A stretch of 27,049 bases of DNA from a virus, in IMG/VR virus record IMGVR_UViG_3300050821_017831, positions 1-27,049 of that record. One strand, given 5' to 3'. Shown here one piece after another: positions 18,949-26,180 of this stretch. Both the position numbers and the translations under genes were made by a program. Position 1 is the first letter of the stretch. Every line of letters starts with the position of its first letter. The notes under the pieces are model-generated. The model saw only the letters and a list, made by a program, of their open reading frames with translations. It had not been told where the DNA came from and did not search any database.

Positions 18949-19777
18949 GGGCTTCTTCATGAAGGCCATGCGCCACGTCGGCGTCATCGGAGAGAAGGCT
19001 CGCATGACCGCGACCACGACCTGGAGGCAGATGCTCGGCGACGCGGTCGAGTGCGGCGACGTCGTCAGCCATGCGGCGCGCAGCCACGCGGCGCGGTCGA
19101 CGACCAGCCTGGAGCTGGTCGCGCACCAGACGTGGTGGTCGATGACGCACCCGGTCGTCACCTGCCCGGTCCGCAAGGTCGGGCGCCGGTTCATGGCCGC
19201 GGAGGCGGCGTGGATCATATCCGGCAGCAACCGCCTGCCTGCGATCGAGCCGTACGCCAAGCACCTGGCCGAGTTCAGCGGCGACGGGCTGACGCTGGCC
19301 GGCGCCTACGGCCCGCCGTTCGTCGACCAGCTACCGTACGTCGTCGACTGCCTCAAGCGCGACCCGCAGTCGCGCCAGGCCGTGGCGACGCTGTGGCGGC
19401 CGCGCCCGGCGCCGGACCCGGATATTCCTTGCACCATCGCGCTCCAGTGGCTCGTTCGCCAGGGGCGGCTCAACTGCCTGGCCACCATGCGGTCGTCGGA
19501 CATGTACCTGGGCGTCCCGTACGATGTCTTCTCGTTCTCCGCGATGAGCGTCGTCGTCGCGCTCGACCTCAAGGCGCGCGGGGTCGAGGTCACCCTCGGC
19601 GACCTGACCCTCACCGCCGGCAGCCAGCACGTCTACGAGCGCGACTTCGACGCAGTGCGCGCCTGCGCCGCCTGCAGGGACGACCCGCCGTCGCCGGCGC
19701 TCGTGCTCGGCGCGCACACCCGCGACAGCTTCCTCGAGCGCCTGTGGGAGATGGCTCGCGGCGCGGGCGTGGAGTAG
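18941..19777 (+). CDS. Thymidylate-synthase-family enzyme, predicted dCMP hydroxymethylase or methylase
   Basis: A 278-aa protein (GTG 18941; ATG 18959 or ATG 19004, with GAAGG 5 nt upstream, are shorter options). Catalytic Cys is in DIPCTI (C164). LNCLATMRSSDMYLGVPYDVFSFS aligns with the E. coli ThyA stretch [22 protein letters not shown]: R184, D187 fit, but D195 replaces Asn177. QHVY (H230, Y232) fits His207/Tyr209. Asn-to-Asp at this site is the change that makes T4 dCMP hydroxymethylase use dCMP. Both Trp of the IWDEW loop are also absent (AIEPYAKHL), which may affect methyl versus hydroxymethyl transfer. So 5-hydroxymethyl-dCMP or 5-methyl-dCMP is predicted; an altered thymidylate synthase remains possible. 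Confidence 0.75.
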   Translation: MDEGFFMKAMRHVGVIGEKARMTATTTWRQMLGDAVECGDVVSHAARSHAARSTTSLELVAHQTWWSMTHPVVTCPVRKVGRRFMAAEAAWIISGSNRLPAIEPYAKHLAEFSGDGLTLAGAYGPPFVDQLPYVVDCLKRDPQSRQAVATLWRPRPAPDPDIPCTIALQWLVRQGRLNCLATMRSSDMYLGVPYDVFSFSAMSVVVALDLKARGVEVTLGDLTLTAGSQHVYERDFDAVRACAACRDDPPSPALVLGAHTRDSFLERLWEMARGAGVE

Positions 19778-19787
19778 AGCCAGGGCC

Positions 19788-19961
19788 ATGAAGAAGGCCG
19801 CCAAGAGAGACCAGGAAAGTCGCCCCTGCGTCACCGTCACTTCATCAGAGGGCACGACCACGCTCACCTGGGCGAACACGGGGAAGCCGGTGACGGGGGG
19901 CGACCTGGACGAGGGCGAGCCCTTCGAGGTCGAGCTCACCACCGGCAAGGTCCGGCGATGA
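19788..19961 (+). CDS. Small protein, unknown function
   Basis: A 57-aa protein from ATG 19788, 10 nt after the synthase stop, ending in an ATGA overlap with the next gene. N-terminus basic (MKKAAKRDQESRP), the rest beta-like with short hydrophobic strands (CVTVTSSEGTTTLTW, EPFEVELTTGKVRR). No family recognised. Coding is supported mainly by its snug fit between the two genes. Confidence 0.5.
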   Translation: MKKAAKRDQESRPCVTVTSSEGTTTLTWANTGKPVTGGDLDEGEPFEVELTTGKVRR

Positions 19962-20287
19962 GCGAGCGCACGCGGCTCCCCGACCGGCGCGTGACCGAGA
20001 CGTTCACGCTGACCCACGCCGACAAGGCGTACACGGTGAGCGTCGGCTTCTTTCCTCCGACGCTGGCGTGCCCGCGCGAGCATCCGGCTGAGGTGTTCAT
20101 CTCCGGCACCAAGGCTGGCAGCGACGTCGAGGCGGTGGCGCGCGACGGCGCGGTCCTGCTCAGCATCGCGCTGCAGTACGGCGTCCCGCTCGCGGTCATC
20201 CAGGGCGCGATCACCCGCGGTCGCAGCGACGAGCCCATGACGATCATCGGCGCCGTCGTCGACCTTCTCACGAAGGAAGCGCGATGA
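19958..20287 (+). CDS. TSCPD-domain protein
   Basis: A 109-aa protein. The core HPAEVFISGTKAGSDVEAVARDGAVLLSIALQYG, then PLAVIQGAITRGRSDEP fits the TSCPD domain (PAE[IV]F, GS-x-x-EA, RD-x-AVL-x-S-x-ALQ-x-G, TR). TSCPD occurs at the C-terminus of class II ribonucleotide reductases and as short independent proteins in phages. Function of the stand-alone form is unknown, but its position in the nucleotide cluster fits. ATGA overlaps on both sides. Confidence 0.75.
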   Translation: MSERTRLPDRRVTETFTLTHADKAYTVSVGFFPPTLACPREHPAEVFISGTKAGSDVEAVARDGAVLLSIALQYGVPLAVIQGAITRGRSDEPMTIIGAVVDLLTKEAR

Positions 20288-20457
20288 GAAGCTGGCGGGA
20301 GTTCGAGAGGGAGCTGGTCGAGTTCTTCAACAGCGAGGGGGTCGACGTCGTGTCCGACGGCGACAAGCACATCGAGATACCGCCGGAGCACTCCTGGAGC
20401 GGCAGGACCTGCATAAGCCTGACCGCGCTCGCGCGCAGGCTGGCGGACACGAGATGA
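20284..20457 (+). CDS. Small acidic protein, paralogue of 12088-12261
   Basis: A 57-aa protein starting MRSWREFERELVEFFNSEGV and ending SGRTCISLTALARRLADTR. Same length and plan as the protein at 12088 (W-x-E-x-ER-x-LVEFF; G-R-T near the end; closing LA helix). It lies between the TSCPD and deaminase genes, with ATGA overlaps on both sides. The paralogy is the best evidence that both are real. Function unknown. Confidence 0.65.
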   Translation: MRSWREFERELVEFFNSEGVDVVSDGDKHIEIPPEHSWSGRTCISLTALARRLADTR

Positions 20458-20894
20458 GACCCACATTGGATGAATATTTTATCGCCATGGCGCGCCTGGT
20501 CGCGTCGCGCGGCACGTGCCCGCGCCGCCAGGTCGGCTGCATCCTGGCCGACGGCCTCGGCCGCGTCCTCTCCACCGGCTACAACGGCGCGCCGTCTGGC
20601 CAGCCGCACTGCGAGGACGAACCGTGCCCCGGGCGCGGCGCGCCGTCCGGCTCCAGCCTCGACCTGTGCGCGGCCATCCACGCGGAGCAGAACGCGATCA
20701 TGTTCTGCGCCGACGTGCGCGCAATTGAAACCTGTTATTGCACGGCGTTCCCGTGCGCGTCCTGCGCGAAGCTGCTGCTGAACACCTCGTGCAAGAGGAT
20801 CGTCTTCGTCGAGGACTACCCGTCCGGCGGCGCCGCGCAGCAGCTGTGGCGGAGGGCGGGCAGGACGTGGCAGCAGGCAGCGGAGCCGAGATAA
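20454..20894 (+). CDS. dCMP deaminase
   Basis: A 146-aa zinc deaminase. Zinc and catalytic residues: HAE (76-78, His ligand, Glu proton shuttle) and PCASC (100-104, Cys ligands). GYNGAPSGQPHC and the Cys/Asp-rich loop (CEDEPCPG) match phage dCMP deaminases, which carry a second, structural zinc site. It turns dCMP into dUMP. In this cluster it may instead limit or channel the dCMP pool used by the synthase at 18941. The family as a whole includes some riboflavin and RNA deaminases, but the order of motifs fits dCMP deaminase best. It follows the 57-aa gene by ATGA and the next gene overlaps by TAATG. Confidence 0.85.
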   Translation: MRPTLDEYFIAMARLVASRGTCPRRQVGCILADGLGRVLSTGYNGAPSGQPHCEDEPCPGRGAPSGSSLDLCAAIHAEQNAIMFCADVRAIETCYCTAFPCASCAKLLLNTSCKRIVFVEDYPSGGAAQQLWRRAGRTWQQAAEPR

Positions 20895-21160
20895 TGACGG
20901 CCTTCGAGATCGAGTGGATCGACCACGAGCGCGAGCCGCAGAGCGCTCCCGACCCAAAGTATCCCAACGGCGTCGACATCGACGCGTCGTCCGGAGCTGC
21001 GCAGAGCTGCAAGATCGAGCTGCCGTACCCCGCGCGACGGTGCGGCCTGTTCCACGTCAGGTGCACGATCTGCGGCATCAACATAATGATTACCACCGCC
21101 GGCCGCCCGGACGACCCGCGCTCGGTGAGGCTCGCCTGCAAGCGGGTCCTCCAACAATGA
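20894..21160 (+). CDS. Small conserved phage protein with CxxC
   Basis: An 88-aa protein: PNGVDIDASSGAAQSCKIELPYPARRCGLFHVRCTICGINIMITTAGRPDDPRSVRLACK (parts: YPNGVDIDAS, YPARRCG, CTICGINIMITTAGRPDDPRSV). This family (PNGxDID, LPYPAxRCG, C-x-x-CG-x-x-x-x-x-T-TAGRPDDP) is found in many phages. Four Cys may bind zinc. No role known. It overlaps the deaminase end by one base and the next gene by ATGA. Confidence 0.75.
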   Translation: MTAFEIEWIDHEREPQSAPDPKYPNGVDIDASSGAAQSCKIELPYPARRCGLFHVRCTICGINIMITTAGRPDDPRSVRLACKRVLQQ

Positions 21161-21372
21161 CGACTTGGATCGTAGGAATCGAGCAGACCAAGCCATACGA
21201 GTTCGTTCAGCTGGAAGTCTTCGAAGAGGAGAGAGACGCCTTAGACTTTGCAGGCACATACGCGCTTGGTCGAGGCGGCATCCAGCTCAGCAAGAGGCGC
21301 TGGAGAATGCCAGAAGAAGGTCATGTGCTGACGGTGAGCTCACGGAAAAATAGTATCGTTCTAATAAACTAA
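21157..21372 (+). CDS. Small protein, unknown function
   Basis: A 71-aa protein starting at an ATGA overlap: MTTWIVGIEQTKPYEFVQLEVFEEERDALDFAG to WRMPEEGHVLTVSSRKN. A small alpha/beta domain is likely (strand, EEERDALDFA helix, strands). It ends 12 nt before the DNA polymerase gene. No family recognised. Lower GC than adjacent genes. Confidence 0.6.
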   Translation: MTTWIVGIEQTKPYEFVQLEVFEEERDALDFAGTYALGRGGIQLSKRRWRMPEEGHVLTVSSRKNSIVLIN

Positions 21373-21384
21373 AGGAAACGACGA

Positions 21385-23310
21385 ATGGAGCTGCCCGACC
21401 TGCGCCGCGCCGGCGTCGTGTCGCTCGACACGGAGACCCGTGACGGCGGCCTCGCTGAGAACAAAGGCTCCGGCTGGCCATGGGGCGACGGCCACGTCTG
21501 CGGCGTCAGCGTCGGCTGGCACGAAGGAAACAATACCAAAGCCGCATACCTGCCGGTCAGGCACCCGGACACGGAGTGCCTCGACCGCGAGCGCGTCGCG
21601 GCGTGGCTGCGCGACCTCCTGGCGTCGGACGTGCGCGTGGTGACGCAGAACGGCCTCTATGACTTTGGGTGGCTGTGGGGCGACCTCAAGGTCGAGATGC
21701 CTCTGCCTGACCGCCTCGAGGAGATCGGCGCGATGGCGACGATAATCGACGAGAACCGCTATACCTACAACCTCGACGACTTGTGCGTCTGGCGCGGGCT
21801 CCCCGGCAAGGACGACGCGGCGCTGAGGCTCGCCGTGGCGCGCGTCGCGCCGGAGACGAGGCGACGAAAGGACGTCGACCCCCGCAAGTACCTCTACCTG
21901 CTGCCGGCCCGCGACGTCGCCGCCTACGCCGAGGCCGACGCGGTCGCCACGCTCCACCTGTGGCAGAGCCTCGATCCGGTCCTCAACGCGGAGGGAACGC
22001 GCGACGCCTACCGGCTCGAGGTCGACCTCCTGCCGATGGTGCACGCCATGCGGCGGCGCGGCATCCGGGTCGACGAGGTCGAGGCTAACTTCGCCTACGA
22101 CGACGTCGTGCTGCGGCGCGACGAGGTCTTCGACGACCTGTCGGAGAGGCTCGGTCAGAGGGTCGGCATGGAGGAGATCGGCCGCACGAAGTGGCTAGCG
22201 CAGACGTTCGACGCGCAGGGGATCAGGTACCCGCGCACGGCCAAAGGCAACCCGTCGTTCACCGCGGGCACGACGGGCTGGATGCCGAAGCACCCGCACT
22301 GGCTCCCGCAGCTGATCGTCAAAGCCGACAAGTACGACTGCGCCGCAGAGAAGTTCCTGAAGAACTACATCCTCGGCCACGTCAAGAACGGCCGCGTCTA
22401 CTCCGAGGTCCACCCGCACCGCAGCGACGACGGCGGCACGCGGTCGCTTCGCTTCGCCTACTCAAATCCCCCGCTCCAGCAGATGACCGCGCACGACCCT
22501 GAGCTGGCACCGCTGATCCGCGGCGTCTTCCTGCCCGAGGAGGGCGAGGTGTGGGCCAAGCCAGATGTGTCTCAACAAGAATATCGCTTCATAGTCCACT
22601 ACGCCGAGACGCACGGGCTGAGGCGGGCGAGCGAGGCAGCCGACCGCTACCGTAAAGACCCGAAGATGGACTTTCACCGCCTCGTCGTCGACTGGACGGG
22701 GCTCGAGCGCCAGCAGGCGAAGAACACCAACTTCGCCAAGTCGTTCGGCGCGGGCGTCCCAAAGTTCGCCGCCATGATCGAGAGGAGCGAGGACGAGGCG
22801 CGCGAGATCTACGGCAGGTACGACCGCGAGCTGCCGTTCGTCAACGAGCTCAGTGCGCTCTGCCAGCGCGAAGCGCAGGCCAAAGGGTACACGGTGCTCT
22901 ACGACGGCGCGCGCAGGCACTGGGACACGTGGGAGCCGGCGGGCTACCACTACGGTCCGGAGTGGGCGCCGCAGCCGCTCGAGGAGGCCAGGCGCCGCGC
23001 CGCCGACCCGCACAGCCCATGGTACCGGATGCCGCTGCAGCGCGGCGACACGCGCAAGGCGATGAACGCTTTGATCCAGGGCTCCGCGGCGCGCCACACC
23101 AAGCTAGCGATGCGAGCGATCCACCGCGAGGGCGTGGTCCCGATGCTCCAGATGCACGACTCCGTCGACTGCTCGGTGAAGACGGAGGCGGAGGGCAAGA
23201 TGGTCGCGCGCATCATGGAGGAGGCCGTCGAGCTGACCGTGCCCGTCGTGGTCGACCTTCGCTTCGGATCATCCTGGGGCGACGCCAGCCACGAGTGGGA
23301 GGAGCTATGA
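21385..23310 (+). CDS. polA-like: DNA polymerase I, family A
   Basis: A 641-aa replicative polymerase with AAAGGA 8 nt before ATG. A DEDD 3'-5' exonuclease is at the N-terminus: DTE (D15, E17), NGLYDF (N89-D93), YAEAD (Y181-D185). Polymerase motif A is KPDVSQQEYR (D394, E399), motif B RQQAKNTNFAKSFGAG, and motif C QMHDSVD (H591, D592, S593), where the usual Glu after Asp is Ser. HDS is seen in some phage polymerases and in T7-type RNA polymerase; D592 remains. No 5'-3' exonuclease domain. The gene overlaps the next by ATGA. Confidence 0.93.
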   Translation: MELPDLRRAGVVSLDTETRDGGLAENKGSGWPWGDGHVCGVSVGWHEGNNTKAAYLPVRHPDTECLDRERVAAWLRDLLASDVRVVTQNGLYDFGWLWGDLKVEMPLPDRLEEIGAMATIIDENRYTYNLDDLCVWRGLPGKDDAALRLAVARVAPETRRRKDVDPRKYLYLLPARDVAAYAEADAVATLHLWQSLDPVLNAEGTRDAYRLEVDLLPMVHAMRRRGIRVDEVEANFAYDDVVLRRDEVFDDLSERLGQRVGMEEIGRTKWLAQTFDAQGIRYPRTAKGNPSFTAGTTGWMPKHPHWLPQLIVKADKYDCAAEKFLKNYILGHVKNGRVYSEVHPHRSDDGGTRSLRFAYSNPPLQQMTAHDPELAPLIRGVFLPEEGEVWAKPDVSQQEYRFIVHYAETHGLRRASEAADRYRKDPKMDFHRLVVDWTGLERQQAKNTNFAKSFGAGVPKFAAMIERSEDEAREIYGRYDRELPFVNELSALCQREAQAKGYTVLYDGARRHWDTWEPAGYHYGPEWAPQPLEEARRRAADPHSPWYRMPLQRGDTRKAMNALIQGSAARHTKLAMRAIHREGVVPMLQMHDSVDCSVKTEAEGKMVARIMEEAVELTVPVVVDLRFGSSWGDASHEWEEL

Positions 23311-23840
23311 CGCGCACGTGCGGAGCGTGCCAGCTGTGCTGCAAGCTGCTGCCCGTGCGCGAGTTGAGCAAGGGCGCCGGCGAGCGCTGCAGACACCAGA
23401 GGTTCGGCAAGGGCTGCCTCGTCTATCACAAGCCTGGCTTCCCGATGTCGTGCGCGATGTGGTCTTGCCGCTGGCTCGTGAACGACGACACCGCGGAGCT
23501 GAGCCGGCCCGACCGCTCGCACTACGTGGTCGACATGGTGCCGGACCGCATCAAGATCACGCCTCCTGACGGCGGCGATCCGGTCGTGCTGCTAGTCGTC
23601 CAGGTCTGGGTGGACCCTGCCTTCCCCGACGCGCATCGCGACCCGGCGCTGCGGCGCTACCTGGAGAGGCGCGCGGAGCAGGACGACATGGCCGCGCTCG
23701 TTCGTTATTCCAGCACGCGAGGGATGACGCTGTTCGCGCCGATTTTCGACGCCCAGAAGCGCGGCGAGTGGGCTGAGCGCGAGAGCAACGTGGGTCCCGG
23801 GTTCAAGTCGCTGGTCGAGGAGGCAGAGGCATCGCTGTGA
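23307..23840 (+). CDS. YkgJ-like Cys cluster protein
   Basis: A 177-aa protein with N-terminal CGACQLCCKLLPV and further Cys in RCRHQ, KGCLVY, SCAMWSCRW. This fits the CxxCxxCC pattern of YkgJ-type zinc- or iron-binding proteins (Fe-S oxidoreductase family by name, function largely unknown). The C-terminal half has a beta-rich segment (PVVLLVVQVWVDP) and a helix end. Phage forms are usual near replication genes. ATGA overlap with the polymerase gene, GTGA with the next gene. Confidence 0.7.
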   Translation: MTRTCGACQLCCKLLPVRELSKGAGERCRHQRFGKGCLVYHKPGFPMSCAMWSCRWLVNDDTAELSRPDRSHYVVDMVPDRIKITPPDGGDPVVLLVVQVWVDPAFPDAHRDPALRRYLERRAEQDDMAALVRYSSTRGMTLFAPIFDAQKRGEWAERESNVGPGFKSLVEEAEASL

Positions 23841-24016
23841 CCGTCAAGGCAGACCTGGAGCGAGCGCACAAGCTGGTTGCCCGCGTGGCAGGCAAGCTCT
23901 CCCTGGCGATCGTCGCGCGTACTGTCAGCCGCGGGGACCTGCGCACCTGCGAGGCAGAGCTGTGCGAGGCGATCGAGGTCCTCAGGCGGGTGGCAATTCG
24001 TCCTGGCAGCGTGTAG
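23837..24016 (+). CDS. Small helical protein, unknown function
   Basis: A 59-aa protein from GTG 23837: MTVKADLERAHKLVARVAGK, then RTVSRGDLRTCEAELCEAIEVLRRV. Two amphipathic helices separated by a short loop. GTGA overlap with the preceding gene is the main start support. No family recognised. Confidence 0.55.
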   Translation: MTVKADLERAHKLVARVAGKLSLAIVARTVSRGDLRTCEAELCEAIEVLRRVAIRPGSV

Positions 24017-24050
24017 GACTTGGCTCCTTTGTCACAGGAGAACCATTTGT

Positions 24051-24176
24051 ATGCGCAAGCCGAAGAAGAAAAAGCCTCGCAAGCTGGGACCTCCCAGCCC
24101 CGCGCACCGACGCGCGCTGTCGCTCGCGATCAAGCGGTCGTGGGTGAAGAGGAAGCGGGCTCGATCCAAGAAGTGA
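24051..24176 (+). CDS. Very basic 41-aa peptide
   Basis: MRKPKKKKPRKLGPPSP, then AHRRALSLAIKRSWVKRKRARSKK: about half of all residues are Lys or Arg. AGGAG at 24036-24040 lies 10 nt upstream. The HRRALSLAIKRSW segment resembles NUMOD3-type DNA-binding helices (HxxxxSxAxKxxW), so DNA or RNA binding is likely. It ends one base before the GTG of the exonuclease gene. Confidence 0.6.
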   Translation: MRKPKKKKPRKLGPPSPAHRRALSLAIKRSWVKRKRARSKK

Positions 24177-24177
24177 T

Positions 24178-24870
24178 GTGCGGCTCGTAGTCGTCGACAC
24201 GGAGACTACAGGCCTGACTGAGGCCGACCAGGTCGTCGAGGTCGCGGCCGTCCTCCTCGTCGACGGGGTGGTAGAGTCGAGGATGACGACGCTCGTCAGG
24301 CCCACGGTCCCGGTGCAGGTCCTGGCACGGGCCGCGCACCACATCACCGACGCGGAGCTCGCCGGCGCGCCGCCGGCCAGCGAGGTAGCCCGGTGGCTCC
24401 CGGACGCCGACGTCTTCGTCGCGCACAACGCCGAGTTCGACCGCCGCATGCTCGTCCAGTCCGGGCTCACGGCGCTGCCCCCGCTGACCCTGTGTACCTA
24501 TCGGGCCGCGCTGCACCTGTTCCCCGACGCGCCCGGCTGGTCCAACCAGGCGCTGCGCTACTACCTCGAGCTCGACGTCCGCCTCGACGGCCCGCCGCAC
24601 CGCGCGCTGCCCGACGCCACGGTCACGGCCGCAATCCTCCAGAGGATGCTGGCGATGCGGCCGGTCGACGAGCTCGTCGCGCTGAGGACGACGCCGCTCC
24701 TCCTCAAGACCTGCCGCCTCCCGAAGCACCGCGACAAGGCCTGGGAGAGCGTGCCGTCCGACTACATGGAGTGGGTCCTCGGCGCCAAGCCTCCGTTCGA
24801 CGACGACACGCGGTACACCTGCCAGCATTGGCTCGACGAGAGAAAGCGGAGGCACGACGCGCTGCCATGA
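24178..24870 (+). CDS. DnaQ-type 3'-5' exonuclease with DUF3820-like tail
   Basis: A 230-aa protein from GTG 24178. DEDDh residues are all present: D7 and E9 in VVDTETTG, D88 in HNAEFDRR, H141 and D146 in PPHRALPDAT. Residues ~186-225 (LPKHRDKAWESVPSDYMEWVL) match the DUF3820-type segment fused to such exonucleases. It should remove 3' nucleotides from DNA, for proofreading or nucleic-acid turnover. It stands apart from the exonuclease domain already inside the DNA polymerase. ATGA overlap with the next gene. Confidence 0.88.
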   Translation: MRLVVVDTETTGLTEADQVVEVAAVLLVDGVVESRMTTLVRPTVPVQVLARAAHHITDAELAGAPPASEVARWLPDADVFVAHNAEFDRRMLVQSGLTALPPLTLCTYRAALHLFPDAPGWSNQALRYYLELDVRLDGPPHRALPDATVTAAILQRMLAMRPVDELVALRTTPLLLKTCRLPKHRDKAWESVPSDYMEWVLGAKPPFDDDTRYTCQHWLDERKRRHDALP

Positions 24871-25196
24871 CCAGCGAACGGATTGAACTGATCGAGGCTC
24901 AACGCCAAAAGATCGAGCGGCTGATGGCGGCGATCCGTGAGATCAAAGAGATGACTCCAGGACACTATGCCAGAGAGCACGCCATCATCGATGCGGCTCT
25001 TGACCAGACGCCAACCGAGAACGCGCAGCTCAGGGCCGAGATCGAGCTGCTGCGGGCCGGTAACAAGCTGCTGCGCGCGGCGCTGGAGCCATTCACGCGC
25101 AACGTGGAATCTGTGTCTCTCAGCGGGGCGCTTGGCCACATCACCCGGGAAGACCTCTGGCGCGCTCGAGATGCACTAAAGCCGCCGCTCGACTGA
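24867..25196 (+). CDS. Coiled-coil protein, unknown function
   Basis: A 109-aa protein starting at an ATGA overlap. Nearly all helical: RIELIEAQRQKIERLMAAIREIKEM, then ENAQLRAEIELLRAGNKLLRAALEP with clear heptads (residues ~50-75). The first ~45 codons are less GC-rich than the rest, a possible mosaic joint. No family recognised. Confidence 0.65.
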   Translation: MTSERIELIEAQRQKIERLMAAIREIKEMTPGHYAREHAIIDAALDQTPTENAQLRAEIELLRAGNKLLRAALEPFTRNVESVSLSGALGHITREDLWRARDALKPPLD

Positions 25197-25197
25197 G

Positions 25198-25629
25198 ATG
25201 CGAGGATCGGACGGCGACCTCAAGAGGATCTTCCGCAAGCACCTGCCGCGCTTCGACTTCCAGCCGGTCGAGATGGACGTGCTCGCGCCCGGCGTCCCCG
25301 ACCTCAACTACTGCTGCGACGGCGTTGAAGGGTTTATCGAACTTAAGCAGACCTCGGCCTGGAGCGTAGTCGTCGGTGAGAACCAAGTTCCGTGGGTGGA
25401 GCGTCGCCTCCGCGCCGGCGGACGGGTGTTCGTCGCCGTCCGCCGCAGGTGCCCCTCTGGCCCGCGCAGGAGGGCCAAGGACGAGCTCTGGCTCCTGGCC
25501 GGCGCTGCCATACGGGACCTGGCCGAAGAAGGCCTGAGAGGCGTCCCTGCGGGCCGCGTCCTGGGGCGCTGGACGGACGGCCCCGCGCGGTGGGACTGGC
25601 CGCGGGTTGCCCAGCTGCTGCTGGCATAA
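25198..25629 (+). CDS. VRR-NUC-like PD-(D/E)XK nuclease
   Basis: A 143-aa protein. The nuclease core is APGVPDLNYCCDGVEGFIELK: D35, then E48-L-K50, with E25 as a further acidic residue. This is the VRR-NUC-type arrangement (GxPDxxxxxxGxxxExK), used by structure-specific or Holliday-junction-like nucleases. In a phage it may resolve branched replication DNA. A basic C-terminal half (WVERRLRAGGRVFVAVRRR) is probably for DNA binding. Start one base after the previous stop. Confidence 0.85.
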   Translation: MRGSDGDLKRIFRKHLPRFDFQPVEMDVLAPGVPDLNYCCDGVEGFIELKQTSAWSVVVGENQVPWVERRLRAGGRVFVAVRRRCPSGPRRRAKDELWLLAGAAIRDLAEEGLRGVPAGRVLGRWTDGPARWDWPRVAQLLLA

Positions 25630-25744
25630 GCCCTTGATATCGCAGGCAAACAAATTCTTTCTTTTACTGTTTCTTTTTCAAGGATGGCGCCCTATATTGA
25701 TGGTACCGGAGGATGACCCCCCGGAGCGAGTCGAGATTGAGAAA

Positions 25745-25873
25745 ATGAACACGTCACAAGAATACCTGAAGGCCAAGCTGGCGCTGACCGCAGGCGATAA
25801 CCATTATTTTGCCGCGATCGCTTTCGTCGGTTTTGCGCTTGGACTCTTGACTTTCTTGGTTATGTCAGCATAA
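25745..25873 (+). CDS. Small single-pass membrane protein
   Basis: 42 aa from ATG 25745 (ATG 25700 in the same frame gives 57 aa with an acidic start). MNTSQEYLKAKLALTAGDNH is followed by a clear membrane helix, YFAAIAFVGFALGLLTFLVM. Neither start has a strong ribosome binding site. Possible roles include a holin-like or host-membrane protein; none can be assigned. The preceding 115 bp after the nuclease gene contain pyrimidine-rich sequence but no clear gene. Confidence 0.5.
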   Translation: MNTSQEYLKAKLALTAGDNHYFAAIAFVGFALGLLTFLVMSA

Positions 25874-25891
25874 CCCTAGAGGAGAAAGACA

Positions 25892-26107
25892 ATGTTTACT
25901 GTAGCTTTCACGATGCGGTTCGGCCGGCGGACGCCATACCTGTGCGAGAACCACAGGGGCGAGCGCTTCATCGGACCCAGGTGGAAGGCCGTCAAGTTCG
26001 CCACCCGCGAGGATGCGCAGCGCGCGGGCGACGCGACGCACCACCGCGACATAAGGCTGGTGCACGTGATGCCGATAGGTCCACGGGAGACCGAAACGCG
26101 AGGCTAA
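25892..26107 (+). CDS. Small protein, unknown function
   Basis: A 71-aa protein with AGAGGAG at 25878-25884, 7 nt before ATG. MFTVAFTMRFGRRTPYLCENHRGERFIGPRWKAVKFATREDAQRAGDA suggests strand, loop, strand, helix. Basic at pH 7. No family recognised. Confidence 0.65.
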   Translation: MFTVAFTMRFGRRTPYLCENHRGERFIGPRWKAVKFATREDAQRAGDATHHRDIRLVHVMPIGPRETETRG

Positions 26108-26180
26108 ACCTCGCGTCGCGCCGTGACGCGGCGCCTGACGATGGTCAGACGAACAACCCTAGAAAAAGGACACGAAAGCC

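Noticed and set aside
4992-25637. Shared 11-mer TAAGCCCTTGA at 4992-5002 and 25627-25637, both outside genes
   Set aside because: A match of this length is expected many times by chance in 27 kb, and no -10 element follows either copy.
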